IMG/VR virus record: IMGVR_UViG_3300027736_000216
Coordinates: 1-26,684 of that record
DNA length: 26,684 nucleotides
Source of the DNA: a virus
Direction: 5' to 3' (one strand)
The notes beneath the pieces were generated by a model. The model was given only the letters and a program-made list of their open reading frames with translations. It did not search any database and had not been told where the DNA came from. A program made the translations under genes and the position numbers. Within the stretch, counting starts at the first letter, position 1. Every line of letters begins with the position of its first letter. This document shows, piece by piece, positions 13,383-21,311 of the stretch.

Positions 13383-14884
13383 TATTGCGCCTCTTTGAAT
13401 GATTTACGATCTGGGCTAACCCATGCTTTGTTGCCTGCGGCATCGCTTTCAAATGTCCAATTAGCGCCGACACCTGCTGGACGCGCCGCGCCGCCCATAA
13501 TCGATGATAGTGGAGGCACTTTAATTGGTGTGACAGATAGGCCAGTGCCTTGCACCACTTCTTTTGGCATTTCTCCAACCCGTTTGTTCCAAGCGGCTGC
13601 GCTGCTTGTTGCAACACGGTGCTGTAGTGTGGCCAAGTCCGTAAGTGTTTTTTGAGTCAAACCAATTGTGCCGCCCGCAATACCTTGCAAGAATTTAAGA
13701 TCCTTATCAGTAAATCCTTGTCCAGTACCCAAACCAGCGCCTTTAATTGCATTTAAAGTGCTTTGGCCTGTTCCTGCAATAAGCAGTTCAGTGTTAGCAA
13801 TTTTTTCTTCATTGTTAGCACCTGCTACATTTAACGCGCGCGCAAGATTTAACTTAACGTCGGCAATCGGGCCTGTAAATACATCGCCTTGTTTCACCAG
13901 ACCAATAATTCGATTAGCGTTTTCAGCCATTGCTGGCGCTGTTTCAGCAGTAGTCATCTTAGTAATGTCTACATCTGCAAGTTTGCTACCAAACGCTTCG
14001 CCGTACTTTTTCTCTGTACTAACAGTAACAGTTGTACCTGGCGCGTGCGTTGCTTCTTTTTGTGCGCGTGCAATGCGAAGTCTGGTTTTTTCTGCGTCTG
14101 GTAGCCCAGAATTTTTTAATAATCTTTCAAACTCAGAGTCTTTTTCGGGCGCTGTGTATACAACCTTACCACCAGCATAAAGTTGTTGACCAGGCGACAA
14201 AGTTTGTGCTTTGCTTAATTCAGTTAATTGAGTTTTAAGCATGTCCGCCATTGCTTTGGCGCGAGGGTCGCCAGACTGGCTAAACAAAATAATTTCACGG
14301 CGCAGTTGATCTGCGGTCTTACCAGTAGGCTCTGTAGGCGCAACGCTAGCGGCCAACGCATTGACAGGCGCGGCCTGTGCAACATTAGGCGCTAAAGCAT
14401 TTGTGGGTTGCATGCCGTACATGCCAGTGCCCAACATATCTCGCGTTGGTGCGGCTGGCGCAGCAACAGGCTGACGCATCATCGAAGGCGTAGGTGCCGC
14501 AACAGGTGCGGCAACAGCGCCCATTGCACTAGGTGCAGCAGGTGCAGCACCAAACAGCTCAGGATAAAGTCCTTTACCAATACGTTCGAATTTGTCTTGT
14601 TCATCTAGACGCATCAAACCTTCCACGCCTGATTTTTGTCTTACAGGATCGCGTGATGATCTAAGCATTTCCATGTATTGACGAGGAGTAATACCTTGGT
14701 CTTGAAGTTTGACGGCAAAATCATTAAGTTCTTTTCGATCAGCAATTAACTCCTCAATCTTCATTTGATTGAGTTGTTGTTGCTGTTGACCAGATTTAAT
14801 CTGCGAAACCTGCGCCATTTGCGCCAATGGGTCTGGCAGTTGGAGAGGGCGCACGCCCAATGCAATAGATGGATCGAGAGCCAT
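13382..14884 (-). CDS. Helical virion protein, candidate ejection protein (500 aa)
   Basis: The N-terminus is a coiled coil with a glutamine run (SGQQQQQLNQMKIEEL) and the segment GITPRQYMEMLRSSRDPVRQ. An alanine/proline-rich linker at about residues 113-200 follows, then a helical body. I do not recognise a family with a tested function. Position between the 449-aa and 648-aa proteins suggests it is the second of three internal or ejected proteins. AAGGA lies seven bases before ATG 14884. The coding strand is leftward and continuous with its neighbours; the frames on the other strand in this region are artefacts of alanine-rich codons. Confidence 0.8.
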   Translation of the reverse strand: MALDPSIALGVRPLQLPDPLAQMAQVSQIKSGQQQQQLNQMKIEELIADRKELNDFAVKLQDQGITPRQYMEMLRSSRDPVRQKSGVEGLMRLDEQDKFERIGKGLYPELFGAAPAAPSAMGAVAAPVAAPTPSMMRQPVAAPAAPTRDMLGTGMYGMQPTNALAPNVAQAAPVNALAASVAPTEPTGKTADQLRREIILFSQSGDPRAKAMADMLKTQLTELSKAQTLSPGQQLYAGGKVVYTAPEKDSEFERLLKNSGLPDAEKTRLRIARAQKEATHAPGTTVTVSTEKKYGEAFGSKLADVDITKMTTAETAPAMAENANRIIGLVKQGDVFTGPIADVKLNLARALNVAGANNEEKIANTELLIAGTGQSTLNAIKGAGLGTGQGFTDKDLKFLQGIAGGTIGLTQKTLTDLATLQHRVATSSAAAWNKRVGEMPKEVVQGTGLSVTPIKVPPLSSIMGGAARPAGVGANWTFESDAAGNKAWVSPDRKSFKEAQ

Positions 14885-14893
14885 GATTATTCC

Positions 14894-16243
14894 TTATGGG
14901 CCGTATGTGGATCTGCGAATGGAATCTGCCAGATTTTGGCTAGATGAATAGTTTAAATACGAGCCTAACGCATTTGTCAACGCATTGGCAGTACCAACTT
15001 GGCCAGCCGCCGTTGCCGCGCCTGCGCTGGTTAAATTACCGCCTGCTTGCGTGCCATAGTTGCCCGCAGCCGCTGACTGATTGCTTGCCGCCGCTTGGCC
15101 TGTACTGAGCAAACTGCCCAAAGGAGCCAACTGATTAGCGCGGTTTGTTTGGTAGCGGTTGAACGCGCTTTGGTATTCTTGCGAACCCATGTCTTGGCCA
15201 TATCGTGTGGCCGCTTTTAATGCGCCACCAGAGATCAGACCACCGCGAGCCGCTGCATTGCGCTCCAAGGCTTTCTGGCCTTCGGACAAACGAAAAGCAT
15301 AGCCAGGATCAGCAGTGAAGTCAGACATGCCAAAGTCTTTTGAATATCTGCCAAAACCTTCTGCGCCTTTGTTTTGGCTCAAGCCCAACAGATCAAGCAA
15401 CCTGTTTTGCGCTGAAATGCCTGCACCACGGAAAGGCTCTTGCAGACCTTTTTGCTCTTGGTACATCTTGTAGAGCAATTCATTGGCTTGTGTAGCTGAA
15501 TTGGCTTGAGTTGCGGCGGCAGTTTTTGCTGCGTCTGCGCCTATCAAACTGGTTGCCGCAATGGCCGCAGGAACTGCCAAATTAGCTAAATTTGTAGGAA
15601 CAACCACAGGAGGAACAACTGGGGGTGTAACCACTGGTGTAACCACAGGAGGTGGAACCACAGGAGGTGTAACCACAGGAGGAACACCACCGCCGGGTGG
15701 AACAACTACGGGAGGCGGTAGCAATCCAGGTATAGTTAATGGCGGTGTTCCTGCTAAAGCACCGCCACCAATAGCTAAATCTTGAGCAGTTAATGCGGCA
15801 ATTTCAGCAGCAGTCAATGGTGCAGTGCCCGCCAAAGCACCACCACCAACAGCTAAGTCTGTAGCAGTTAATGCTGCTATTTCGGCTGCGGTCATACCCG
15901 CTGTGCCTGCCGCACCAACTTCACCAAGACCAGGCGGCAAACCAAAAGCCATACCACCTGCGGCTAACAAAAACGGCAACATGTTGTTGCTAACTTTTTG
16001 CTGTGTGCCCGTGCCGGTAAATTTGCCCGTAGGATCGTACGTGCTATACGCGCCGCCAGGCTTATTTGCATCAGCAGCGTATGAAAGAAAACCTGTCAGC
16101 GGGCCTTGTTCAAAAGTTTCGCCTGAACCTGTACTTGCGTATTGAGGTTGGTAATAAGTTCCGTCAATATTGATGGCGGTATTTGGCGCAGCGCTAGCCG
16201 CTTTGGAAACTAATCCGGCAGATAAATCACTAAAAAATCCCAT
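14894..16243 (-). CDS. Virion protein with Pro-Val linker, candidate ejection protein (449 aa)
   Basis: Three parts: a glycine/alanine-rich N-terminal region (1-170) with a 26-residue tandem repeat, a repetitive Pro-Val linker (about 175-216), and a conserved C-terminal part. The C-terminal part, with ADPGYAFRLSEGQKALER, AARGGLISGGALKA and RYGQDMGSQEYQSAFNRYQ, is widespread in podophage structural proteins placed after the tail genes. The C-terminus is glycine/alanine rich with polar repeats. By position it is the first of the three P22-like ejection genes. A role in virion DNA delivery is inferred. The start has GAGG eight bases upstream, overlapping the end of the 111-aa gene. Confidence 0.83.
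   Translation of the reverse strand: MGFFSDLSAGLVSKAASAAPNTAINIDGTYYQPQYASTGSGETFEQGPLTGFLSYAADANKPGGAYSTYDPTGKFTGTGTQQKVSNNMLPFLLAAGGMAFGLPPGLGEVGAAGTAGMTAAEIAALTATDLAVGGGALAGTAPLTAAEIAALTAQDLAIGGGALAGTPPLTIPGLLPPPVVVPPGGGVPPVVTPPVVPPPVVTPVVTPPVVPPVVVPTNLANLAVPAAIAATSLIGADAAKTAAATQANSATQANELLYKMYQEQKGLQEPFRGAGISAQNRLLDLLGLSQNKGAEGFGRYSKDFGMSDFTADPGYAFRLSEGQKALERNAAARGGLISGGALKAATRYGQDMGSQEYQSAFNRYQTNRANQLAPLGSLLSTGQAAASNQSAAAGNYGTQAGGNLTSAGAATAAGQVGTANALTNALGSYLNYSSSQNLADSIRRSTYGP
15596..15721 (-). repeat. Pro-Val repeat tract inside the 449-aa gene
   Basis: On the plus strand the tract is built from repeats of AACCACAGGAGG and close variants, which code on the minus strand for PPVVTPPVV-type units (residues about 175-216). 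Such a tract would be an extended, stiff linker. Its direct repeats make length change by slippage likely. Confidence 0.85.
15740..15895 (-). repeat. Two tandem 78-bp copies in the 449-aa gene
   Basis: Residues 117-142 and 143-168 are near-identical copies (TAAEIAALTA-DLA-GGGALAGT). The DNA copies differ mainly at silent positions, so this is an older in-frame duplication, not a fresh one. Confidence 0.85.
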
Positions 16244-16579
16244 TTAGGTTACCTCACGACCGCTGACGCGGATATTGATTGCGCTGGCTGTTCCGGCAAT
16301 TGTACTGATGAAATCACCAATGCTTAACACTTGCCCGACTAATTCAGGAAACGTATAAACCTCAGATGCCTGAAGCGTCTTGGTCTTTGTGATCAAGTTG
16401 GTGTTGCCCGCAGAGCCTGCGGTTGTCACCAAGTTCACAGAGATTGTGGCCGCTGTAGCGCTGATGTTGGTGGCAGTAAACTTGTCAATAATGGCAGTCA
16501 CGCCAGTTGCGGTGTACTGAGTAACTTGGGTTGCTTCGGCAAATTTAGCCGGTACGAGGACTTTTACAGATACAGTCAT
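16244..16579 (-). CDS. Small beta-rich virion protein (111 aa)
   Basis: The protein has alternating threonine/valine/isoleucine strands, typical of a beta-sandwich virion component (ATNISATAATISVNLVTTAG, then EVYTFPELVGQVLSIGDFIS), with no cysteine and no membrane helix. It lies between the fibre and the first ejection protein. This suggests a tail or connector decoration protein, but I cannot name a family. ATG 16579 has GGAG six bases upstream. The TAA directly precedes the next ATG. Confidence 0.78.
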   Translation of the reverse strand: MTVSVKVLVPAKFAEATQVTQYTATGVTAIIDKFTATNISATAATISVNLVTTAGSAGNTNLITKTKTLQASEVYTFPELVGQVLSIGDFISTIAGTASAINIRVSGREVT

Positions 16580-16582
16580 GGT

Positions 16583-18031
16583 TTACTCCAATAATAGGCA
16601 ATTGTTAGCGGCCTGTTGCATGATGATCCAATTTGTGCCGTCAGACACCATTGTCGCCCAATTTCCTACAACTGCCAAGAGGATTGCGGTGCCAGCGCTG
16701 GTGCTGTCAATTGGCACAACATCGCTTGATGCTGAAACTAAAGTCTGCGCTTGCATATTTTTAAAAATTAACTGGCGGCCCGTCCAACTTGCAGCAGCAG
16801 GTAAAGTAACCGTGCAAGTTGACCCTGACTTATTGTTAATTAACCAAGCCTCACCATCGGCTACGGTAAAGTTAGCTGTCTTGGTAACTGGCGCAGACAC
16901 TGTGTTGATTACTGGCGTTGTCCAAGTAGGCGTTACACCTGTTCCAGCCGATGTAAGGACTTGACCTGCTGTTCCTTGTGCTGCATCAAAACTGAGTGTT
17001 CCTGTAACGCTTAAATCTACAACACTTGCGTTTTTAGGAGTTGTAGCCCCAATAGTCATGTTGTCAATTGTTCCTACATTAGTAGGAGCAATTTCAACCG
17101 AACCAATACCACTAGGCTTTATATGCACATGGCCAGTGCCCGTAGGACTAATGTCTATTTGTGCGTTTGTACCGTTTAAATTGGTAGAAACATTGATGGA
17201 CATATTATCGCCGCCGCCAGCACCAACACTCATTTGAGTTGTGCCTGACGCATTTTTAAGCGATAAACCAGCAGAATTTGATGCTTGAACTATAGGTGTA
17301 GTAACGCTAGTAGAAGCAGCTAATGTTGTAACACCTGTAGTTGCGCCTGTGTCGCTAATTGTGACTACAGAATTTTGAATCAACTTGCCCGTAGTGCTAT
17401 CAAACCTAGCAATAGCGTTATCCGTGGCGCTAGCGGGGCCAAAGACATCACCATAAGGCAACACAGGAATATCGGCCACCACCAAAGCCCTAAAAGTGGG
17501 CACGGCAGACGCGCCCGATGTAGGGCCAGCTAGCACATAGTTAGCGGTCTTGGCAGCGTAAGGGTTTTGCGTATCACCATAGCCTGCCGCCAGACTAATG
17601 TCAGGCGCTATGCCGCCAGAAGACACCACGGGCGCTGTGGCCGTTACCGCAACAACAGTCCCCAATGAAGGCGGAGGCAAGACATAAAGCGTTTCAATCT
17701 GTTTTTGCAACTCGGCAATCTGAGACAACAAGCCAGAACAACAATCCTCAAGACCAGCCGCTTCAATCTGTTTAATCAACTCAGCACTTAAATCAACCGG
17801 CAAAGGCTGGGTTTCAACTTCTTGCGCCAGTGCTTGCAAAGCCGCATCGTAAGACGCAATTAAAGACTCAGAACTAAACGTAAGGCCAGAGTCGTCAATA
17901 ACGCCTGTGGCAACATTGTTAAGCGACAAGAAAAACAAATACCAAGCACGGTCAATGTAGCCCGTGCGAGGGTCAATCAACGGCACCCGTGGGGGCGTGA
18001 TTGGCGTTGGCGTAGCGTTAGGGCTAGGCAT
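16583..18031 (-). CDS. Tail fibre / appendage protein (482 aa)
   Basis: The N-terminus carries PLIDPRTGYIDRAWYLFFLSL, a start common to podophage fibre proteins that dock to the tail. A helical segment with CCSGLLSQIAELQKQIETL follows, likely a trimerising coiled coil. Then comes a long threonine/serine/glycine-rich beta region with AIARFDSTTGKLIQNS and SVTGTLSFDAAQGTAGQVLTS, and an end PAAASWTGRQLIFKN...MVSDGTNWIIMQQ seen at many fibre C-termini. It sits where P22 has the gp26 needle, directly after gp10, but is fibre-like rather than needle-like. The start overlaps the gp10-like gene by 8 bases; the Shine-Dalgarno is weak, so coupling is likely. Confidence 0.83.
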   Translation of the reverse strand: MPSPNATPTPITPPRVPLIDPRTGYIDRAWYLFFLSLNNVATGVIDDSGLTFSSESLIASYDAALQALAQEVETQPLPVDLSAELIKQIEAAGLEDCCSGLLSQIAELQKQIETLYVLPPPSLGTVVAVTATAPVVSSGGIAPDISLAAGYGDTQNPYAAKTANYVLAGPTSGASAVPTFRALVVADIPVLPYGDVFGPASATDNAIARFDSTTGKLIQNSVVTISDTGATTGVTTLAASTSVTTPIVQASNSAGLSLKNASGTTQMSVGAGGGDNMSINVSTNLNGTNAQIDISPTGTGHVHIKPSGIGSVEIAPTNVGTIDNMTIGATTPKNASVVDLSVTGTLSFDAAQGTAGQVLTSAGTGVTPTWTTPVINTVSAPVTKTANFTVADGEAWLINNKSGSTCTVTLPAAASWTGRQLIFKNMQAQTLVSASSDVVPIDSTSAGTAILLAVVGNWATMVSDGTNWIIMQQAANNCLLLE

Positions 18032-19562
18032 TCGTTGGACTCAAAATGAGTTCAGCGCCCATGATGTCAATCTTTACGGGATCAGTGCCAGACACTTCAT
18101 AGACGCGATCACGCAGCTTCAGCGTCATTCCCAAACGCCGCCAAAACACACGCTTGTAATATTCACCAATTTTTCCGATTGGTGACCAATGCTCATTTGA
18201 CCAAGTGTGACCACCATCATCCGACCAACGAAGCATGACTTGTGGATCACTGCCTTGAGTAACAGGCGTTGGGTCATCACTAATCAAATAATCACCATTT
18301 TCGGTAATCAAATATTCGTCGTTTTCGGTCAAAAGATATATGGTTTCAGAAATCATTGACCCATTTAAACCAACGCCAGATTCAATATCTAATTGCAAGC
18401 TGTGTTGGGTGGTACGTTTTAAATTGTTTTGGCCAGTTGGCAGCGCACGCCATGTGCGAAGCCACTTTTGAATGTCGCCGTTGTCGCTGTAATCAGTTAA
18501 ATCAAATGCGTAAACATTGCCGTTTTCAAAGTCGCCAATGAGAATCTTGTTGTTAAACGCCATTTGGCAATTGCCTCGATGCCGAGTAAACGCGCCGTTG
18601 CTCCAACCCGCACGCTCATGCCAGGCTTGCGTTGCCACATCGTAAACCCAAGTGGTGTTAGCGCTAGGAAAAACCAGTACATAAAAACTGTGGCCGTCTT
18701 GTTGGTATGTGTAGCCAATTGCGTCTGACATACCGTCATACTGCTGAATCTGCCATTCGACTGCGTGAGTTGAGATGCGCTGGCCAGTGTAGCCGTTGGC
18801 GCGGTAGACAATACCTTGGCCACGGCGGTCACGGCCAAGCCAAAAAAGTCCGTTGTCCATTTTGGCTATAGAGTAGGGAGCAGCACAACCCAATTCGTTA
18901 AACGCGCCTTGAATGCGTTGGAGAGGAAAATCGGTTGCGCCAGAGTCAAACCAAACTTCAATTGAGTTTGTGCCAAATGCCCATATTTCTCGAAAATTGG
19001 ACACCACGGCAAGCAGGCCGTCAGGCGAGCCTTCGGTGCTAGCAAAATCAAGAGGGTCAATGGATGTGCCGTCAAGCAATGTAGTAATCCACAGTTTTTG
19101 GCTGTTTGGTTCATTGAACACAAAGTAGCCATCCAAGTAAGCCACAGTTACAGCACCAGGAAAATCAGGATCAGTAATCTGACCAAAACCACCTGTATTG
19201 GCGTTATAGATGTAGCTAGGGCCATTACAAGCAATAAACAATTGCGTGCCGTTGTCAGCCATGCTGACCGGCCCAGTACCACTTACAGAACCAATTAGCG
19301 TGGCTGTGTAGCTGTTGTTGATCTTGTAAAGTTGAGTGCCAGAAACAACAAAGCCAGTACCATCATCCGATGAAAACGCCCACAAGCCACGGATCGGCCC
19401 GGTGCCAACGGTATTGAGTAACTTTAAACCTGGTGCGCGGTTAAGAAACGCTGGCTCTTTACCACCCTCGGGAATAATCTCGGGGAACAAATTGACCATG
19501 CGGTTGTCTGCCGCATTGACAGACCGCACTACATAAGACGATCCAAGAATCGGCGTTTTCAT
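18024..19562 (-). CDS. P22 gp10-like tail accessory (phage stabilisation) protein
   Basis: The 512-aa protein is a little longer than P22 gp10 (472 aa), which seals the portal with gp4 and gp26. Family features: the opening MKTPILGSSYVVRSVNAADNR then RMVNLFPE, and KEPAFLNRAPGLKLL. WASP-like beta repeats follow (GPIRGLWAF, GSVSGTGPVSMADNGTQLFI, YLDGYFVFNEP, FREIWAFGTNSIEVWFDSG, YDVATQAWHERAGW), consistent with a beta-propeller. Residues 409-430 hold an inserted 8-residue repeat (YLLTENDE, YLITENGD, YLISDD). ATG 19562 is preferred over TTG 19565; it overlaps the gp4-like stop (ATGA). Confidence 0.92.
   Translation of the reverse strand: MKTPILGSSYVVRSVNAADNRMVNLFPEIIPEGGKEPAFLNRAPGLKLLNTVGTGPIRGLWAFSSDDGTGFVVSGTQLYKINNSYTATLIGSVSGTGPVSMADNGTQLFIACNGPSYIYNANTGGFGQITDPDFPGAVTVAYLDGYFVFNEPNSQKLWITTLLDGTSIDPLDFASTEGSPDGLLAVVSNFREIWAFGTNSIEVWFDSGATDFPLQRIQGAFNELGCAAPYSIAKMDNGLFWLGRDRRGQGIVYRANGYTGQRISTHAVEWQIQQYDGMSDAIGYTYQQDGHSFYVLVFPSANTTWVYDVATQAWHERAGWSNGAFTRHRGNCQMAFNNKILIGDFENGNVYAFDLTDYSDNGDIQKWLRTWRALPTGQNNLKRTTQHSLQLDIESGVGLNGSMISETIYLLTENDEYLITENGDYLISDDPTPVTQGSDPQVMLRWSDDGGHTWSNEHWSPIGKIGEYYKRVFWRRLGMTLKLRDRVYEVSGTDPVKIDIMGAELILSPTNA
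18273..18338 (-). repeat. Octapeptide repeat in the gp10-like gene
   Basis: Three consecutive 24-base units encode YLLTENDE, YLITENGD and YLISDDPT (residues 409-432; the span given covers YLISDD). The DNA units are close but not identical. A similar unit (NLLTESGD, NLVQEDGG) appears in the 54-aa gene at 26125-26289. Confidence 0.8.
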
Positions 19563-20275
19563 CAATAATTACCGGCATAGATGTTGAAACGCTGGCGGTT
19601 GGCCACCAATGCGTAAGGCAGCGCCATCACGTCATCAGGGTTGTTAATGCGTTTTAAGTCACGCTTAGAAGTCATGGCAATGCGCTGCACTTGCTGGCTT
19701 GGCTCAACACCAAACTCAGGAGCAAACTCCATGGCCAAGTTGTATGTAAACGCACGCAAATAGCCTGGTGGGTAATACATGACCGTTGACAAATCAGCGG
19801 GCCGCGTTAGTTCTTCAACCGATACAAAGTGAAACTCCAAGTTTTGTGTGGGCCTTGGATAAAGGTATATCTCAATATCAGGAAACGTCATGTTTACCCA
19901 CATAACTTGTGGGTAGGTAGAGGTCACGGTCTTAACAGCAATACCGTTGTACTGCTGTTGATTGATCATTTTGATGCCATACGACACGCCATTGGGTGCT
20001 TTGAAATATGTAGCATCGTCCAATAAAATCGGGCGCAGGCCAATGAAGTCACCAGTTGGGCCAAGCGTGCGGCTAATAAAACTTGCAGGCCATGTAAAGA
20101 TTTGATCTTGCGTAGAAAACACAGCCAAACGCTCTGTATTCCAGCTGTCAATCATTTGGTTGAACGCCATCAAAGCGTCTTGAGAAACCGATGCAGAGGG
20201 CGTTTCACCTTCAGCAAGCACGCCAAGGAGCCGAAGCGCCCGATTGATTTGTTCGCCAGCGGTGTACGTTGTCAT
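19562..20275 (-). CDS. P22 gp4-like head-tail adaptor
   Basis: At 237 aa it is longer than P22 gp4 (166 aa), with the extra length after the common part. The start MTTYTAGEQINRALRLLGVL then VSQDALMAFNQMIDSWNTERL is the helical adaptor motif that docks on the portal. The middle part (QPQVMWVNMTFP-like strands, IEIYLYPRP) and MYYPPGYLRAFTYNLAMEFAPEFG are standard in longer phage forms. GAGG lies seven bases before the ATG. It overlaps the gp10-like gene by 3 bases, as in P22, where gp4 and gp10 assemble in order. The function is well supported by order and sequence. Confidence 0.92.
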   Translation of the reverse strand: MTTYTAGEQINRALRLLGVLAEGETPSASVSQDALMAFNQMIDSWNTERLAVFSTQDQIFTWPASFISRTLGPTGDFIGLRPILLDDATYFKAPNGVSYGIKMINQQQYNGIAVKTVTSTYPQVMWVNMTFPDIEIYLYPRPTQNLEFHFVSVEELTRPADLSTVMYYPPGYLRAFTYNLAMEFAPEFGVEPSQQVQRIAMTSKRDLKRINNPDDVMALPYALVANRQRFNIYAGNY

Positions 20276-20277
20276 GC

Positions 20278-20460
20278 TTAAACCTCAGTTGCGGTTTTTC
20301 TACGGCGTTTAACTTCCAGCACGTTCACAGGAGCCGCTTCAGGTTCAGAAAGCGTATCTGGATTATAGCGAGTCCAGCCATTTTTTTCATCCATTTCAGC
20401 CTCTAAATCCATGGTTGCCACTTTAGCGCCATGAACAGGGTGAGAAAGATAAATGATCAT
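20278..20460 (-). CDS. Small hypothetical protein (60 aa)
   Basis: The protein starts MIIYLSHPVHGAKVAT and contains DEKNGWTRYNPDT, then a basic end EVKRRRKTATEV. A short HPxHG start with an E-x-x-x-x-GW unit is recurrent in small phage proteins between coat and connector genes; no function is known. No Shine-Dalgarno precedes ATG 20460. A strong hairpin ends nine bases upstream, so expression may be low or need another mechanism. Two bases separate it from the gp4-like gene. Confidence 0.75.
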   Translation of the reverse strand: MIIYLSHPVHGAKVATMDLEAEMDEKNGWTRYNPDTLSEPEAAPVNVLEVKRRRKTATEV

Positions 20461-20468
20461 AATTTAAG

Positions 20469-20493
20469 AATGGGGGTTGTTTAGACCCCCATT
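20469..20493 (-). terminator. Hairpin copy 1, after the 105-aa gene
   Basis: A 9-bp stem (AATGGGGGT / ACCCCCATT) with the 7-base loop TGTTTAG (plus strand), five bases past the stop of the 105-aa gene. On the transcribed strand it is followed by CTTAAATT, a poor U-run. The repeat is almost identical to copy 2 at 20830-20856, including flanking bases. It is likely a partial terminator or a 3'-end stabiliser. Confidence 0.6.
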
Positions 20494-20497
20494 TGGT

Positions 20498-20815
20498 TTA
20501 GACAACAACAGGATACTGCCACTTAGTGCCGTCTGCAATAAACAGCTTGCCAAGGCCAGTAGCATTGGTAGTAGTAGCCAATGAGCCAACTGGCGCAGTG
20601 GTGGTGGTGGTGTTAGCTGTAATTGCGCTTGTCAAGAAATACAGACCAGCAGTAGCGTTTGCAATTACTGGGCCTGTAGTTGCAGTCGAAGTAAACGTGC
20701 CGCTAACGGTAGCGCTTGTTGAAGTAGAGCCAGTGATGGTAGCGCCAGTGATGGTGGTTCCAGCAACAAGTTCTGGGTCAGAATACGCAACGCCTACGGG
20801 TTTGGAATTGGCCAT
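20498..20815 (-). CDS. Threonine-rich virion protein, candidate capsid decoration (105 aa)
   Basis: The body is a run of short Thr/Ser/Ala strands (ITGATITGSTSTSATVSGTF), and the C-terminus GLGKLFIADGTKWQYPVVV resembles the end of small phage head- or fibre-associated proteins. It lies between two copies of one hairpin, two genes after the coat, where head decoration proteins are common. ATG 20815 has AAAGGA seven bases upstream. No enzyme motif is seen. The role is inferred from position and composition. Confidence 0.78.
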   Translation of the reverse strand: MANSKPVGVAYSDPELVAGTTITGATITGSTSTSATVSGTFTSTATTGPVIANATAGLYFLTSAITANTTTTTAPVGSLATTTNATGLGKLFIADGTKWQYPVVV

Positions 20816-20829
20816 AATTGTTCCTTTAA

Positions 20830-20856
20830 AAATGGGGGTTGTTTAGACCCCCATTT
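20830..20856 (-). terminator. Hairpin copy 2, after the 134-aa gene
   Basis: A perfect 10-bp stem (AAATGGGGGT / ACCCCCATTT) with loop TGTTTAG (plus strand), three bases past the stop of the 134-aa gene. The transcribed strand reads on as TTTTTAAAGG if the last stem bases are counted, so a modest U-run is present and intrinsic termination is plausible. The AAAGG that follows is the ribosome site of the next gene. Confidence 0.7.
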
Positions 20857-20859
20857 AAT

Positions 20860-21264
20860 TTAGCCCGCGATGCGGTACAAAGTCCAAGAACCATCGCCGG
20901 TTTTACGAGCGCGGAACAAAGCGCCGGTGTTTTCCAACACCACCATGTTGCCGAGCAAAGTCCAACCAGTAGCGGTAGCCAATGTGCATTGATATGCAGT
21001 GTCATCGACAGCAACTGCAAAGTCAAATGCAGCGTTGACTTTTTGGGCGCTGCTAATTGCGGCTTCCAAATCGGCAACGGTAGGCAACGTCACGACTGTG
21101 TCAGCCGAGGTGTTGCTAGTGATCAACCCGATGGCCATTTGAGCGCCAGTTAGGGTTGCGGTAGTTGCAGTAATTGCAGTAGGAGCGCCTTGGACAATCA
21201 GTTGTGCTTCGCTTGTATTGCCTGCGCCAACTTGATAGCCACCAGAACCATTAGGTAATGCCAT
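20860..21264 (-). CDS. Small virion protein, candidate capsid decoration or head fibre (134 aa)
   Basis: Directly downstream of the coat gene. N-terminal low-complexity strands (GGYQVGAGNTSEAQLIVQG, ITATTATLTGAQMAIGLITS) lead to a domain with TVVTLPTVADLEAAIS and VDDTAYQCTLATATGWTLLGN, ending GDGSWTLYRIAG. The TLP...G.W....G.W pattern is that of small beta domains on phage heads and fibres, where the strand TLPT is followed by aromatic strands. ATG 21264 has AAGGA at the proper distance. The exact family is not recognised. Confidence 0.8.
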   Translation of the reverse strand: MALPNGSGGYQVGAGNTSEAQLIVQGAPTAITATTATLTGAQMAIGLITSNTSADTVVTLPTVADLEAAISSAQKVNAAFDFAVAVDDTAYQCTLATATGWTLLGNMVVLENTGALFRARKTGDGSWTLYRIAG

Positions 21265-21297
21265 GATAAATTCCTTAAAAAGATGTTACAAAATGAA

Positions 21298-21311
21298 ACC
21301 CCCGAAGGGGT
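21298..21311 (-). terminator. Short hairpin with UUCG loop after the coat gene
   Basis: On the transcribed strand ACCCC-TTCG-GGGGT forms a 5-bp stem closed by a TTCG tetraloop, an exceptionally stable loop in RNA, eight bases past the coat stop. TTCATTTTG follows, an incomplete U-run. Probably a partial terminator that lets coat be made in excess over downstream products. Confidence 0.6.

Noticed and set aside
13137-13655. 172-codon plus-strand frame opposite two ejection-protein genes
   Set aside because: Opposes two well-placed leftward genes with good ribosome sites. Its composition (Ala/Thr/Arg/Ser) is what the complement of Ala-rich codons gives.
15596-15721. CRISPR-like or DGR-like repeat array
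   Set aside because: Units are contiguous, short and in frame with the protein; no spacers, leader, cas genes, reverse transcriptase or template repeat.
15561-15785. Threonine/glycine-repeat plus-strand frame
   Set aside because: Pure by-product of the Pro-Val repeat tract on the other strand.
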